DNA from: CAZEWZ01 sp964516765
GTDB lineage: Bacteria; Bacteroidota; Bacteroidia; Flavobacteriales; UBA7430
Assembly: GCA_964516765.1 (NCBI GenBank)
Contig: CAZEWZ010000001.1
Location: 1 to 64,000 of the forward strand
Reading direction: 5' to 3'
Length of the DNA stretch: 64,000 nucleotides
Position numbers and translations under genes: made by a program
Part shown: in pieces, positions 17,283 through 26,931 of the stretch
Layout of the letters: every line of letters starts with the position of its first letter
How positions within the stretch are numbered: position 1 is the first letter of the stretch
Notes under the pieces: generated by a model
The model's database searches: none
Seen by the model: only the letters and a program-made list of their open reading frames with translations
Told to the model about the DNA's origin: nothing

Positions 17283-20200
17283 ATGAGAAAAAATCTACTT
17301 TATTTAGTTGCTATTTTTGCAACTCTCTCGCTTTCCGTGAAAGCGCAAGATTCAACTTGTGTTACAATTAATATGTTTGATTCATACGGAGACGGTGGAG
17401 GATCAGTAACAGTTGGTGACGTAACCGCTACTAACGACGGAGCTAGTTCATCAACAGGAGTATGTGTTGACATGTCAGTATGTAATTCTGTAGTTTTTGT
17501 TGCCACAGACTCGTGGTCATACGAGAACAGCTGGTCTATAACAGACGCAGATGGATCTGTATTAGCTTCTGGTGCAGATACAGACGGATTATTCGGCGGA
17601 TGTGTTTCTGCTTGTGCAGATGAAACAGCAGATAACTATAACGCAGCTGCAGACATTGTTGACAACACTTTATGTGAGTACTCCTTAGTACAAGGTTGTA
17701 TAGATGAAACTGCATGTAACTATGATATGGCTGCAGAACAAGACAATGGTTCTTGTGAATTTCCAGCAGAAGGTTTTGACTGTGAGGGTAATTGTACTTC
17801 CGGAACTTTAATTAATGTTACTGCAGGAGGTGGTCTTTATGCTAATGAAATTTCATGGTCTATTACTCTTGGTGATAGTCCTGTATGGTCCGGTGTTGCT
17901 ATTGGGTTAGATCAAATGTGTTTATCTGACGGTACATACTTACTAGAAATGTTTGACTCATATGGTGACTCATGGAATGGAAATCAAATAGCCATGTTTA
18001 ATGATACTACTGGCTTTTCTGAGATGATGGATGTTGAACTAACATCATTCCTTCTTGATGGTTTCCCGTCAAATGGACCTGCTGTAGACTATGCTAGTTT
18101 AGAATTTTATATTGGCCCTAAAACCGGGTGTATGGATTCTACTGCATTTAATTTTGATTCTACTGTAGAAGTAGATGACGGTTCTTGTGTAGCTTTTCTA
18201 TCCGGATGTATCGACCCAATAGCTGAAAACTATAATCCAGAAGCTAATCAAGATGATGCATCTTGTACTTATGTTCCTGGATGTATTGATAATACTGCTG
18301 TGAATTATGCTCCAGGAGCTACTCAGGATGATGGATCATGTTTTTATACTTCATGTATAGGAACCGCGGGTGTTGTTTCTCTAAGTGGTGGAACTTATCC
18401 TAGTGAAATGTCTATATCAATTAGTAACGAAGGTGGTCAAGTTCTTTTAGGTTCAAGCATTTTAGATGGTGCTCCAGCTGGTGAATATGATATTTGTTTT
18501 ACTGATGGAGTTCTTTATACTGCTACCCTTCTTGATTCATATGGAGATGGATGGTCTGGTGGAGAGTTTACCATTACATCTTGTGATGGTCAATTATTAG
18601 TTGCCTCTGGTACTTTATTAGCAGGAGCAGAATCTACTATTGACTCAATTTCTGTTATGTCTTGTGATTCGTATGTCTTTGGATGTGCAGACACCCTCGC
18701 AGATAATTTTGATGCATTAGTTAGTGTTGATAATGGTTCATGTATTTACTTAGGTTGTACAGATTTAGCTTACTTAGAATATGATGCATCAGCTAATACA
18801 GATGATTCTACTTGTGTTACTCTAATTGTTGAAGGGTGTATGGATGAAATGGCTTCTAACTACGATTCTTTAGCAAATTTTGAAGATGGATCTTGTGTCC
18901 TTTCAGTTCCTTGTGACTCTGGTTTGACAGGTATGGTGATTTATATGAATGATTCATGGGGAGATGGCTGGAATGGTAACGAATATACTATGGTAAGCCA
19001 ATCAGGTGACGTTGTAGCTACCGGAGGACTTCCTTCTGTAGGCTTTACAGTAACTCCTGAAGGAACTTCTGGTTCAGATACTCTTTGTGTAGCACCTGGA
19101 TGTTTTGCAATTTCAGTTGCAGGAGGATCATTCATTAATGAGGTTTCATGGTCAATTTCTACTGAGTTTAATGGTGAATCTATCGCCTCTGGCGGTGGAG
19201 ACAATACAGCAACTAGTTTCTCTTTAGGAACTGATGATGATTGTTCTAATTTATTAGGTTGTGATGATATTTATGCATCAAACTACAATGCCGATGCCGT
19301 TGCAAATGATGGTTCATGTGAATACCCAACTTCTGAAGATTGTGAAGATGCTATTGCAATGGATATTAACTCTTCTTATTCAGGAAGCTTTGGAACTCAA
19401 ACTTGGTTTAGTATTACTTTAGATTCAGCAATGTTTGTTTCAGCTTCTGCTGTACCAGCTGCTGGTTTCTTCTATCCAGGTGATGTTGAAGTTCATACTG
19501 CTTGTGATTCAACAGATGAAGTCTTAGAATTAGGAGTTTTAGAAGCTGGAACTTATTTAATTTCTTGCGATAATTCTAACATATTTGCTAATGGAGACGG
19601 TTATATATTAACTGTTAATGCTTCAGAAATTGTTTCTGGTTGTTCAGATCAGTATGCTGATAATTACAATGAAGCTGCTAATGTAGATGACGAATCTTGT
19701 CTATTCCCTTGTGAAGGTATTAGTACTGATTTAACTATTTCTACAGAAACTTGGGCGAATGAAGTTTATTGGGAATTATTATCCGATATTGGTGAAATAC
19801 TTGCTACTGGTGGTGGTGGTTCTTACGCTAATAATACTGATTATACTTTCCCAGTTTGTCTTCAAGTAGGAGTTGACTATACTATGAATACTTATGACTC
19901 TTATGGTGATGGATGGAATGGAAGTACTTATTCCATAGTTGCTGAATGTGGAGAAGATTCTCTCGCATTCACATACATTGCTGCAAATAATAACGGAGCA
20001 TCTCCATCTGACCTTGCTTCAATTTCTGATGGTTTATATCATTTAGAATCTGCTGAAGTATTCGCATTGCCAGCTTGTTCTGATGTTGTCAGTGGATGTT
20101 TAGATTCTACAGCATTTAACTTCGATCCTCTTGCCAATGTGTCAAGTGGTGCATGTGAAGCATTTGTATATGGATGTATGGATACAACAGCTCTTAACTT

Positions 20201-23200
20201 TGATGCTGATGCAAATACCGATACTCCTGAAGATTGTGTGTTAGGTTGTGACGGTGAGTATGTTACTGTTTCTGTAGTTCTAGATTTCTGGGGATCAGAA
20301 ATGTATTGGGGTTTATATAACTCAATAGGAGATACAATTGTGTCCGGAGGTCCTTATGGTAATGGACTTACTGGAGATGTGCTTGAGTCACAATGGTGCT
20401 TACCTCTGGGTGCATATGTCTTTGAAGGTTTAGATACCTATGGAGATGGATGGGGTCAAGGCGGTAGCTTTAGTGTTACGACAGCTTGTGATGGTATAGA
20501 TATTGCTCACGCCTCAGGAACACCTGCAGGATTCGGAGCTCCAGAGTCGTTTGAACTTGTTTCTTGTGATGATGTATTCCCTGGTTGTAATAATGTAAAC
20601 GCATTAAATTATGACGAAGCGGCTACGCATGATGACGGTTCTTGTGAATACGCTGTTCCTTGTTATCAGACTCCAGTTGATGGAGCTGTAATTGATTTAG
20701 CTTCTGTAGACTCAATAGTATTATCATGGGATGTATTACAACCAACTACTCCTGATTTCTACTACGTATTCTTAGCTACTGATCCCGATGATTTAGTTGG
20801 TTCTACAGTTATTTCAGCAAACAACTATGGAACAGGTAATCCTACTCAATGGACAGATTATGATGGTCTATATAACTTGTTCATCGACAACGGATACGGA
20901 GCTGGTGAAGAATTCAATGTTTATTGGTGGGTTTCTCCAATTTTTTTCAATGTAGAAGGTGCTGACGAAATATTCTGTGGTTCTAATCAAGTAACTTTAA
21001 CTATCTCTGCAATCAATGGATGTACTGATTCATTAGCACTGAACTTTGATGATTCTGCAACTTTAGATGATGGTACTTGTATCTTCCCTTGTGAAGAAGG
21101 TTTGACATTATCTATGAATGATTCATATGGTGATGGATGGAATGGAAACATTATCACTATCAATGGTATGGATTATACTTTAGATGGTATAAACGATGAT
21201 GGAGAATCCTCAATTGTTTGTGTTGATGATTCATCATCTTGTTATACAGTTGAGTGGACAACTGGAGCTTTCTTAACCGAAACCTCTTGGATCCTGATGA
21301 ATTCTTCGTCAGAAGTAGTTGCAGAGGGTTCTGCTGGTTCTGGAGCAGGCTCTTTCGGTGACTGTTCTTATGGATGTACTGATGATAGCTATGCTGAATT
21401 TGATGCTTCTGCTACAGCAGATGACGGATCTTGTGCCACACTACTTTGTGCTGGAACAGTAGTTACTATGGATATGTTTGATTCATATGGAGATGGATGG
21501 AATGGTAACATGTATGTAATTTCGAATGCTAATGGCGATGTTGTTGCTGAAGGCGGAATAACTGGTTTTGTAGGTGAAGCTTCTGATGATTTATGTCTAG
21601 AAGATGGTTGTTATACAATGACTGTTGATGGTGGATTATGGCAAACAGAAGTGTCATGGGAATTAGGTGATATAGCATCTGGTGGTGCTCCATTTAATGG
21701 AAACTTCTCCCTTAATACTGATTGTGAATTCGCTGTACCAGGATGTACGGATGAATCTGCAGTCACCTATGACCCGGATGCAAATGAAGATGATGGTTCA
21801 TGTTTATATGAAGGATGTACTGATATAGATGCAGATAACTTCGATATGGATGCTTCTTTCGATGATGGTTCTTGTCAATATTCTTGTGATGGCGATCAAT
21901 CTCAAGTAGATATCTTAATCACAACTGATACTTATTCAAGTGAAAATTCATTTTTGATTGTTGATGACCAATCCAATGACACTATTTTTGACGGTACTCT
22001 AGCTAATCAAAGTAATACAACCATTACTACCACTTTATGTGTTGACAATGGTAGTTACTTGACATTTACATTGTTTGATGACTATGGCGACGGAATTAAT
22101 AATTTCGGTGATGGAATTACAAACGGTGGTTTCAGTATCTTCGTTTGTGAAGAATCAGTTTACGAAAATTTTGCTTTCGATGGTTATTCTACCTCACATA
22201 GTTTCTATGCAGCATGTGGTGAAGTGTTCGGATGTATGAATTCAGAGGCATTAAATTATGATATGGATGCTACAGAAGATGATGGTTCTTGTGTTTTCCC
22301 ATGTGACGGTGTTGATGCTACAGTGACTGTTATAACTGAAGTCTTTGCAAATGAAATTACATGGAGTCTTACTAATGCAGACGGAAACGTTGTTGCTGAA
22401 GATATGTCTGAAGAGTTACAAAATGGATCACTGTACTATTTGGATGTCTGTTTAGAAGAAGGTGTAGATTATACCTTCAACATGTATGACTCGTATGGTG
22501 ATGGATGGAACGGAGCTGGATTTTATGTAGATGCAGATTGTGAATTAGCTTCTGGTACTTTAGATGCTTTGAACGATGATGGTTCAGCAGGGTCTGTTTC
22601 TTTCACTGCATCTTGTGGTGGAGACACTACTGGTCCTGTAGGTGATTGTGTTGTTCCATCTGAATGGGCTGTTACAATTACAGGTTCAAATCACACTATT
22701 TTGATTCCTGAAGAAGCTCTTATTATGATGGATGATATGGATATGGCTGCAGATTTTGTTGGTGTGTTCTTTACGAACTCTGACGGTGAACCTCAATGTG
22801 CTGGTTATGCTGAAATAACAGGAGAAACAGTACAGATTGCTGCTATGGGTGATGATACTACTACAGACGAAGTAGATGGTCTTCTAACTGGAGAACCTCT
22901 AGTATGGGGTATGTTTGATTGTGCTACAGGTGAGATGCTTGCTGCAACAGCTACATACACCAATGGTCCAGATACATACACTGCAAATGGCTTGACCTTC
23001 GTAGAATCAATCACAAGCGTGCCTGATGGTCCTGAATCTCAGGTAATTGACTTACCTTCAGGTTGGTCAATGTTCTCCAGCTACATGATTGCTGATGATA
23101 TGAACATGATGTCTATGTTATCTCCAATTGTTGACAATGTAATCATTGCCAAGGATAATGCTGGTAATGCTTATTTAGTTGAGTATGACTTCAATGGTAT

Positions 23201-24068
23201 TGGAGACTGCATCGTAGGTCAGGGTTACCAAATCAAGACAGTTGATGAAGCTTCTATAGAAGTCACTGGTGCTTACGCCTTCCCAGAAGAGCATATTATT
23301 AATCTTACTGCTGGGTGGAATCTTGTAGGTTACCTTAGAACTGAGTCTGCTAATGCAGCCGCAGTATTAGCTGACATCAATGACGCTGGTAATTTAGTAA
23401 TCGCCAAAGATTATGCTGGTAATGCATATTTACCTGAGTTTGACTTTAACGGTATTGGTGATATGCACCCAGGACAAGGTTACCAATTGAAAACTAATGA
23501 AGTTGATGTACTCGTGTATAAAGCTAATGACGATCCATACAGATTATCTTATCTAGAAACAACGGTTAATAATTTGTCTCACTTCAATAAAGTAGTTTCT
23601 ACTGATAATAACATGACTGTTGTTATCGAAGATATTGCTTGGGATGTTGTTCCAACTGAAGGATCTGAAATCGCTGCTTTTGACAAAGAAGGAACAATGA
23701 TTGGTTCTGCGATTTACACAAGTCCTGTGACTGTTCTTACAGTTTGGGGAGATGATGCAATGACTGCTTCTAAAGAAGCAGCAATCGTATCAGAAGTTGT
23801 GTCTTTCCAAGTTTGGACTGCTGGTGAGTTAAATCACTTTACAGTTTCCGAATGGACTCAAGGATCTTCGTCTTACGCAGTAGATGCAATTAATATTGCT
23901 TCCACTATTGAGACTTCTTCATCTACCTCTGTTAACGCTTCTGAAAGAGTGTTGGTCAAAGTAGTGAATGTTCTAGGTCAAGAAGTAAATATGAATGACG
24001 AAGCCTTTAAGGGTGAAGTGTTGTTCCATATTTACGATGATGGAACTGTTGAGAAGACTGTTAGATAA
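17283..24068 (+). CDS. Giant secreted Asp/Cys-rich repeat protein with T9SS-type C terminus
   Basis: 2261 residues. A signal peptide (MRKNLLYLVAIFATLSLSVKAQ) leads into about 11 supermodules of ~120-190 residues covering residues ~25-1790. Each joins one to three short linkers of the form GC.D..A.NY...A..DDGSC (18 in all) to a beta domain with a W-containing strand (NE.SW.I) and DSYGDGWNG (10 variants). The Asp-rich loops look like thrombospondin-type-3 calcium sites, and paired Cys suggest disulfides. Two inserts differ: a PPC-like domain near 690-780 and an FN3-like one near 1130-1240. Two copies of a GW..... / AKD.AGNAYL..DFNGIGD repeat follow (about 1920-2085). The end (VLVKVVNVLGQEVN ... 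FHIYDDGTVEKTVR) is a variant T9SS sorting signal. It stands alone as one transcription unit with a strong terminator. Probably a cell-surface or adhesive fibre; function unknown. Confidence 0.85.
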   Translation: MRKNLLYLVAIFATLSLSVKAQDSTCVTINMFDSYGDGGGSVTVGDVTATNDGASSSTGVCVDMSVCNSVVFVATDSWSYENSWSITDADGSVLASGADTDGLFGGCVSACADETADNYNAAADIVDNTLCEYSLVQGCIDETACNYDMAAEQDNGSCEFPAEGFDCEGNCTSGTLINVTAGGGLYANEISWSITLGDSPVWSGVAIGLDQMCLSDGTYLLEMFDSYGDSWNGNQIAMFNDTTGFSEMMDVELTSFLLDGFPSNGPAVDYASLEFYIGPKTGCMDSTAFNFDSTVEVDDGSCVAFLSGCIDPIAENYNPEANQDDASCTYVPGCIDNTAVNYAPGATQDDGSCFYTSCIGTAGVVSLSGGTYPSEMSISISNEGGQVLLGSSILDGAPAGEYDICFTDGVLYTATLLDSYGDGWSGGEFTITSCDGQLLVASGTLLAGAESTIDSISVMSCDSYVFGCADTLADNFDALVSVDNGSCIYLGCTDLAYLEYDASANTDDSTCVTLIVEGCMDEMASNYDSLANFEDGSCVLSVPCDSGLTGMVIYMNDSWGDGWNGNEYTMVSQSGDVVATGGLPSVGFTVTPEGTSGSDTLCVAPGCFAISVAGGSFINEVSWSISTEFNGESIASGGGDNTATSFSLGTDDDCSNLLGCDDIYASNYNADAVANDGSCEYPTSEDCEDAIAMDINSSYSGSFGTQTWFSITLDSAMFVSASAVPAAGFFYPGDVEVHTACDSTDEVLELGVLEAGTYLISCDNSNIFANGDGYILTVNASEIVSGCSDQYADNYNEAANVDDESCLFPCEGISTDLTISTETWANEVYWELLSDIGEILATGGGGSYANNTDYTFPVCLQVGVDYTMNTYDSYGDGWNGSTYSIVAECGEDSLAFTYIAANNNGASPSDLASISDGLYHLESAEVFALPACSDVVSGCLDSTAFNFDPLANVSSGACEAFVYGCMDTTALNFDADANTDTPEDCVLGCDGEYVTVSVVLDFWGSEMYWGLYNSIGDTIVSGGPYGNGLTGDVLESQWCLPLGAYVFEGLDTYGDGWGQGGSFSVTTACDGIDIAHASGTPAGFGAPESFELVSCDDVFPGCNNVNALNYDEAATHDDGSCEYAVPCYQTPVDGAVIDLASVDSIVLSWDVLQPTTPDFYYVFLATDPDDLVGSTVISANNYGTGNPTQWTDYDGLYNLFIDNGYGAGEEFNVYWWVSPIFFNVEGADEIFCGSNQVTLTISAINGCTDSLALNFDDSATLDDGTCIFPCEEGLTLSMNDSYGDGWNGNIITINGMDYTLDGINDDGESSIVCVDDSSSCYTVEWTTGAFLTETSWILMNSSSEVVAEGSAGSGAGSFGDCSYGCTDDSYAEFDASATADDGSCATLLCAGTVVTMDMFDSYGDGWNGNMYVISNANGDVVAEGGITGFVGEASDDLCLEDGCYTMTVDGGLWQTEVSWELGDIASGGAPFNGNFSLNTDCEFAVPGCTDESAVTYDPDANEDDGSCLYEGCTDIDADNFDMDASFDDGSCQYSCDGDQSQVDILITTDTYSSENSFLIVDDQSNDTIFDGTLANQSNTTITTTLCVDNGSYLTFTLFDDYGDGINNFGDGITNGGFSIFVCEESVYENFAFDGYSTSHSFYAACGEVFGCMNSEALNYDMDATEDDGSCVFPCDGVDATVTVITEVFANEITWSLTNADGNVVAEDMSEELQNGSLYYLDVCLEEGVDYTFNMYDSYGDGWNGAGFYVDADCELASGTLDALNDDGSAGSVSFTASCGGDTTGPVGDCVVPSEWAVTITGSNHTILIPEEALIMMDDMDMAADFVGVFFTNSDGEPQCAGYAEITGETVQIAAMGDDTTTDEVDGLLTGEPLVWGMFDCATGEMLAATATYTNGPDTYTANGLTFVESITSVPDGPESQVIDLPSGWSMFSSYMIADDMNMMSMLSPIVDNVIIAKDNAGNAYLVEYDFNGIGDCIVGQGYQIKTVDEASIEVTGAYAFPEEHIINLTAGWNLVGYLRTESANAAAVLADINDAGNLVIAKDYAGNAYLPEFDFNGIGDMHPGQGYQLKTNEVDVLVYKANDDPYRLSYLETTVNNLSHFNKVVSTDNNMTVVIEDIAWDVVPTEGSEIAAFDKEGTMIGSAIYTSPVTVLTVWGDDAMTASKEAAIVSEVVSFQVWTAGELNHFTVSEWTQGSSSYAVDAINIASTIETSSSTSVNASERVLVKVVNVLGQEVNMNDEAFKGEVLFHIYDDGTVEKTVR
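17606..22300 (+). repeat. In-gene array of 18 GCxD...DDGSC modules and 10 DSYGDGWNG modules
   Basis: Linkers begin near 17612, 17694, 18127, 18206, 18278, 18679, 18753, 18835, 19257, 19640, 20095, 20172, 20583, 21018, 21372, 21742, 21813 and 22231. They fall into 11 groups of one, two or three, spaced about 350-580 nt. The DNA between is similar at places such as the many copies of gattcatatggagatgga, so recombination between modules is plausible. Confidence 0.85.
23043..23535 (+). repeat. Two tandem copies of a ~80-residue C-terminal repeat
   Basis: Copy one begins at IDLPSGWSMFSSYM, copy two at INLTAGWNLVGYL. Aligning the AKD.AGNAYL...GQGYQ.KT core of both gives 25 identities in 34 positions. 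This repeat class sits just before the sorting signal in many T9SS cargo proteins. Confidence 0.75.
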
Positions 24069-24083
24069 TCATATTTTGTATAT

Positions 24084-24116
24084 AAAAAAGGCTTCCTCAG
24101 GGAAGCCTTTTTTTTT
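24084..24116 (+). terminator. Rho-independent terminator of the giant repeat gene
   Basis: A perfect 9-bp stem (24088-24096 with 24101-24109), TCAG loop, extended by A-T pairs and followed by a T run to 24116. It begins 15 nt after the stop codon. Confidence 0.9.
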
Positions 24117-24253
24117 GCACTAAACTTTTCTGTATTCGTATCTAATGATATTTTGGTTCTTTATTACTTCGTTGATAAGTATTGAATTTTAAATCACGAC
24201 TTCAAAGATTAATTTTTAAATTCATGTGATTTATTTTTATTTAAATTACTACT

Positions 24254-25525
24254 ATGAAGCGAATTTTCGCTCTTATTATGTTATTAAGTTTTGGATGTAA
24301 TTCATCTGATGATAATTCAAATATATTAGGAAATTTTTCTGATAAAACACCCATCAAACCAACCATTGAATACGGCTTTGAAGTAGACTCTATAGAGCTA
24401 ATCAAGAAAGAAATTCAATCCGGAGAATCACTAGGAGCAATATTGGTTGAAAATGGAGTTTCTTACGGGCAAGTCGATCAGATTGCGCGCAGTTCTCGAA
24501 ATACTGATTTTGATGTTCGATATCTAAAGGCTGGTCATCCTTATGTTTTGTTTTGCGATAAAGATAGTATGGGACAATCATTTGCTAATATATTTATTTA
24601 CGAGCAAGACAAGATTAATTTCGTTGTTTATGATTTTCGAGATACTTTGAAAATATATAGAGATCAGAAAGAAGTAGATATAAAGTTAATTGAAGTTGCT
24701 GGAGTGATCCAAAAGGGTTCCAGCTTTTTTCTTACGGGCGCTTCACTTGGCATGTCAGATCGGCTTTGCGAAATTATCTCTGATGAAATTTATTGTTGGA
24801 CTCTAGACTTTCGCCATGTTCAACCAGGAGATGAATTTAAGATACTTTATGAGGCGAAATATCTAAATGAAGTGTTTGTAGGAGTGGGGGAAGTTAAAGC
24901 AGCTTATTTCAGTCATTTTGATACTGATTTCTATGCATTTCCATTCAATGACTCCGGTTTTGATGATTATTTTGATCAAGAAGGAAATAATTTGCGTAAA
25001 TTTTTCCTAAAGACACCCGTTAAAAATAGTAGAATATCTTCAAGATATTCTAGAAACAGATTTCATCCAGTTCAGAAGCGATGGAAATCTCATAAAGGAA
25101 CCGATTACGCTGCAAAGAGAGGTACCCCAATTTGGTCCACCGCGGGCGGTATAATAGAAGCTGCGACATACACAAAGTATAACGGAAATTATGTAAAAGT
25201 ACGCCACAACGGTACATATACTACACAATATCTGCATATGTCTAAAATTGCTAAAGGTATCCGGCCAGGAGTACAGGTAGGGCAGGGTCAAACCATAGGC
25301 TTCGTTGGGAGTACAGGTCTAGCTACAGGCCCCCATGTTTGTTATCGGTTTTGGAAAAATGGGGTACAAGTAGATCCTTTTAAAAGTAAGCTACCACCTT
25401 CGGATCCTATTAGTTCAAATTCGAAGGATAAGTTTTTTATTTTGAGAGATAGCTTGTCTTCTAGACTTAATCAAATTCCTTTTTTAAAGGATGATTTAAA
25501 TATCCGAGATTCTATCAATGAGTAA
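24254..25525 (+). CDS. M23 family peptidoglycan endopeptidase, lipoprotein
   Basis: 423 residues. Lipoprotein signal (LSFGC, Cys15). Residues ~45-240 form the mixed N-terminal region seen in MepM-like enzymes (ESLGAILVENGVSYGQVDQIA resembles a LysM/OapA-like segment). The LytM domain fills ~265-380: His280 and Asp284 in HKGTDYA, His328 in TTQYLHMS, then GPHVCYRFW where the usual second HxH histidine is Cys363. Such enzymes cut peptide cross-links of the cell wall. The gene ends in a 30-nt tail-to-tail overlap with the SDR gene. An upstream AT-rich region has no clear promoter. Confidence 0.85.
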   Translation: MKRIFALIMLLSFGCNSSDDNSNILGNFSDKTPIKPTIEYGFEVDSIELIKKEIQSGESLGAILVENGVSYGQVDQIARSSRNTDFDVRYLKAGHPYVLFCDKDSMGQSFANIFIYEQDKINFVVYDFRDTLKIYRDQKEVDIKLIEVAGVIQKGSSFFLTGASLGMSDRLCEIISDEIYCWTLDFRHVQPGDEFKILYEAKYLNEVFVGVGEVKAAYFSHFDTDFYAFPFNDSGFDDYFDQEGNNLRKFFLKTPVKNSRISSRYSRNRFHPVQKRWKSHKGTDYAAKRGTPIWSTAGGIIEAATYTKYNGNYVKVRHNGTYTTQYLHMSKIAKGIRPGVQVGQGQTIGFVGSTGLATGPHVCYRFWKNGVQVDPFKSKLPPSDPISSNSKDKFFILRDSLSSRLNQIPFLKDDLNIRDSINE

Positions 25526-26197
25526 ATAATCTCTGGGGTTTTCGAGAATTAATTTGTATTTCTTTGCCACTTCTATCGCTGGTCTTAACTCTCCATCTTT
25601 GAAGTATTTTTGAAATTCTTTTAACAGTGGAAATTCTTTTTCGTCTGCGAAACGAATGTCATTTTGCATTGGGGTATCTACTTTCCCAGGTGCTATTGAT
25701 AAACAGATGATATCTTTGTGCTCCTTCGAAATACATTTGCTAAGCATATCTAATCCTGCTTTTGCTGAGCAATAAGTATTCCAGCCTGCTATTGCTGTTT
25801 TTGCTGCACCAGAGCTAATACTGAGAATCACTTTCTGAGCCTGATGAGATTGATACTTTGCAATAAATAGGTTTGATAGTGCTGCTGGGGCAATTAAGTT
25901 AATTAGGTAGGCCGAAGCAATAGCTCCAAGCTCTTGATTTCCCATTTTTTGAATGGGTCCCACCCATCCTGCATTATGAACTAAGCTAATTTGTCTTAGT
26001 TCTTTCCAATCGGGAAGATCAATAGAATCAATTTCTGCGATTTCGTTTAAATCAAAAGAAAGATGCTTATAGTTTTTATGATTTATTACTTGATTGCGGC
26101 AAATTCCTAAAACTTTATTCTCAGAGGATTCAAGAAGAGCCTCAGCAAGTGATTTCCCAATTCCACTACTTGTTCCCGTAATAATAAATCCTTTCAT
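25496..26197 (-). CDS. SDR family NAD(P)-dependent oxidoreductase
   Basis: 233 residues. Short-chain dehydrogenase with the Rossmann motif TGTSSGIGKSL near the N terminus, NAGWVGP (the NNAG equivalent) and the catalytic YCSAKAGLDML (Tyr-x-x-x-Lys) with a Ser in SISSGAAKT upstream; then SIAPGKVDTPMQ. Cytosolic, substrate unknown; it resembles the sepiapterin reductase-like branch in size. Its start overlaps the trkA stop by one base (TAATG), so it is co-transcribed with trkA. The 3' end overlaps the M23 gene by 30 nt on the other strand. Confidence 0.85.
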   Translation of the reverse strand: MKGFIITGTSSGIGKSLAEALLESSENKVLGICRNQVINHKNYKHLSFDLNEIAEIDSIDLPDWKELRQISLVHNAGWVGPIQKMGNQELGAIASAYLINLIAPAALSNLFIAKYQSHQAQKVILSISSGAAKTAIAGWNTYCSAKAGLDMLSKCISKEHKDIICLSIAPGKVDTPMQNDIRFADEKEFPLLKEFQKYFKDGELRPAIEVAKKYKLILENPRDYLLIDRISDI

Positions 26198-26892
26198 TAC
26201 TTGTTTATATCCAAAAAGCGTTCGATATTTTTTGTGAGTCCAAAAAGAACAACAATATCATTTTTTTCAATCAATGTACTTGAGTCAGGAATTCCAATAA
26301 TATGGTAGTCTTTTGAATCATTATTATCTCTAACTGCGATATCTTTCCTTAAAATAGTCACTAGATTGAGATTGTATTTCTCTCTGAGACCAATATCATC
26401 TAAACTTCTTCCGTAAGTATTAGTAGGTGCTTTAATTTCAACTATTTCATAGTCGTCAGGTAATTTTACACATAAAACCACTGCGGGATTAATTAGCATT
26501 TCTGCTACATTACCGCCGACCTCATCTTCAGGAGATAAGATTTCGGTGACTCCTATTTTCTCTAATATTTTTCTTTGGTCACTTCCCATTGCTCGAGTAA
26601 TGATACGTTTTACTTTCAGTTCCATCAGAATAAAAGTACACAATAGAAGCCCATGGAAATTTTCTCCAATAGCTACCACCACTGCATCTACATCTTGAAT
26701 GTTCTGTGCAAGAAGAGCTTTTTTATCTGTAGCATCTAGTGCTACAGAAAACGAAACTTCATCTTTAATACTCTCTACTTTTTCTATAGAAGAATCAATT
26801 GCTAAAACATCCGCCCCACGTTTAGAAAGATTTTTGGCAATAGCTGAGCCAAACTGACCTAAGCCAATGACTGCAAAACTTTGATTTGTCAT
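26197..26892 (-). CDS. TrkA/KtrA family potassium channel regulatory protein
   Basis: 231 residues with an RCK-N domain, starting AVIGLGQFGSAIAKNLSKRGADVLAID (GxGxxG, then the acidic end of beta 2) and DATDKKALLAQNI, and an RCK-C (TrkA-C) domain from about 140 with IEKNDIVVLFGL. It binds nucleotide and gates a K+ uptake channel (Ktr or Trk type); no channel subunit is next to it in the window. It is the first gene of a two-gene unit with the SDR gene. A -7 element (TACATTTG) lies at 26922-26915, in the space shared with the divergent ArsC-like gene. Confidence 0.88.
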   Translation of the reverse strand: MTNQSFAVIGLGQFGSAIAKNLSKRGADVLAIDSSIEKVESIKDEVSFSVALDATDKKALLAQNIQDVDAVVVAIGENFHGLLLCTFILMELKVKRIITRAMGSDQRKILEKIGVTEILSPEDEVGGNVAEMLINPAVVLCVKLPDDYEIVEIKAPTNTYGRSLDDIGLREKYNLNLVTILRKDIAVRDNNDSKDYHIIGIPDSSTLIEKNDIVVLFGLTKNIERFLDINK

Positions 26893-26913
26893 ATTAAAGG
26901 AATATTAGTTGTT

Positions 26914-26931
26914 ACAAATGTAGAAATTTGT
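26914..26931. promoter_or_regulatory. Shared divergent promoter zone with inverted repeat ACAAAT-N6-ATTTGT
   Basis: On the minus strand TACATTTG (26922-26915) is the -7 element of trkA. On the plus strand the TTTG ending at 26930 is the -33 of the ArsC-like gene. The two together make the 6-bp inverted repeat, so the promoters abut and may interfere or share a regulator. Confidence 0.45.

Noticed and set aside
17606..22300. Regular DNA repeats suggesting a CRISPR array
   Set aside because: The repeats are diverged coding modules inside one open frame, with variable spacing and no leader or cas genes.
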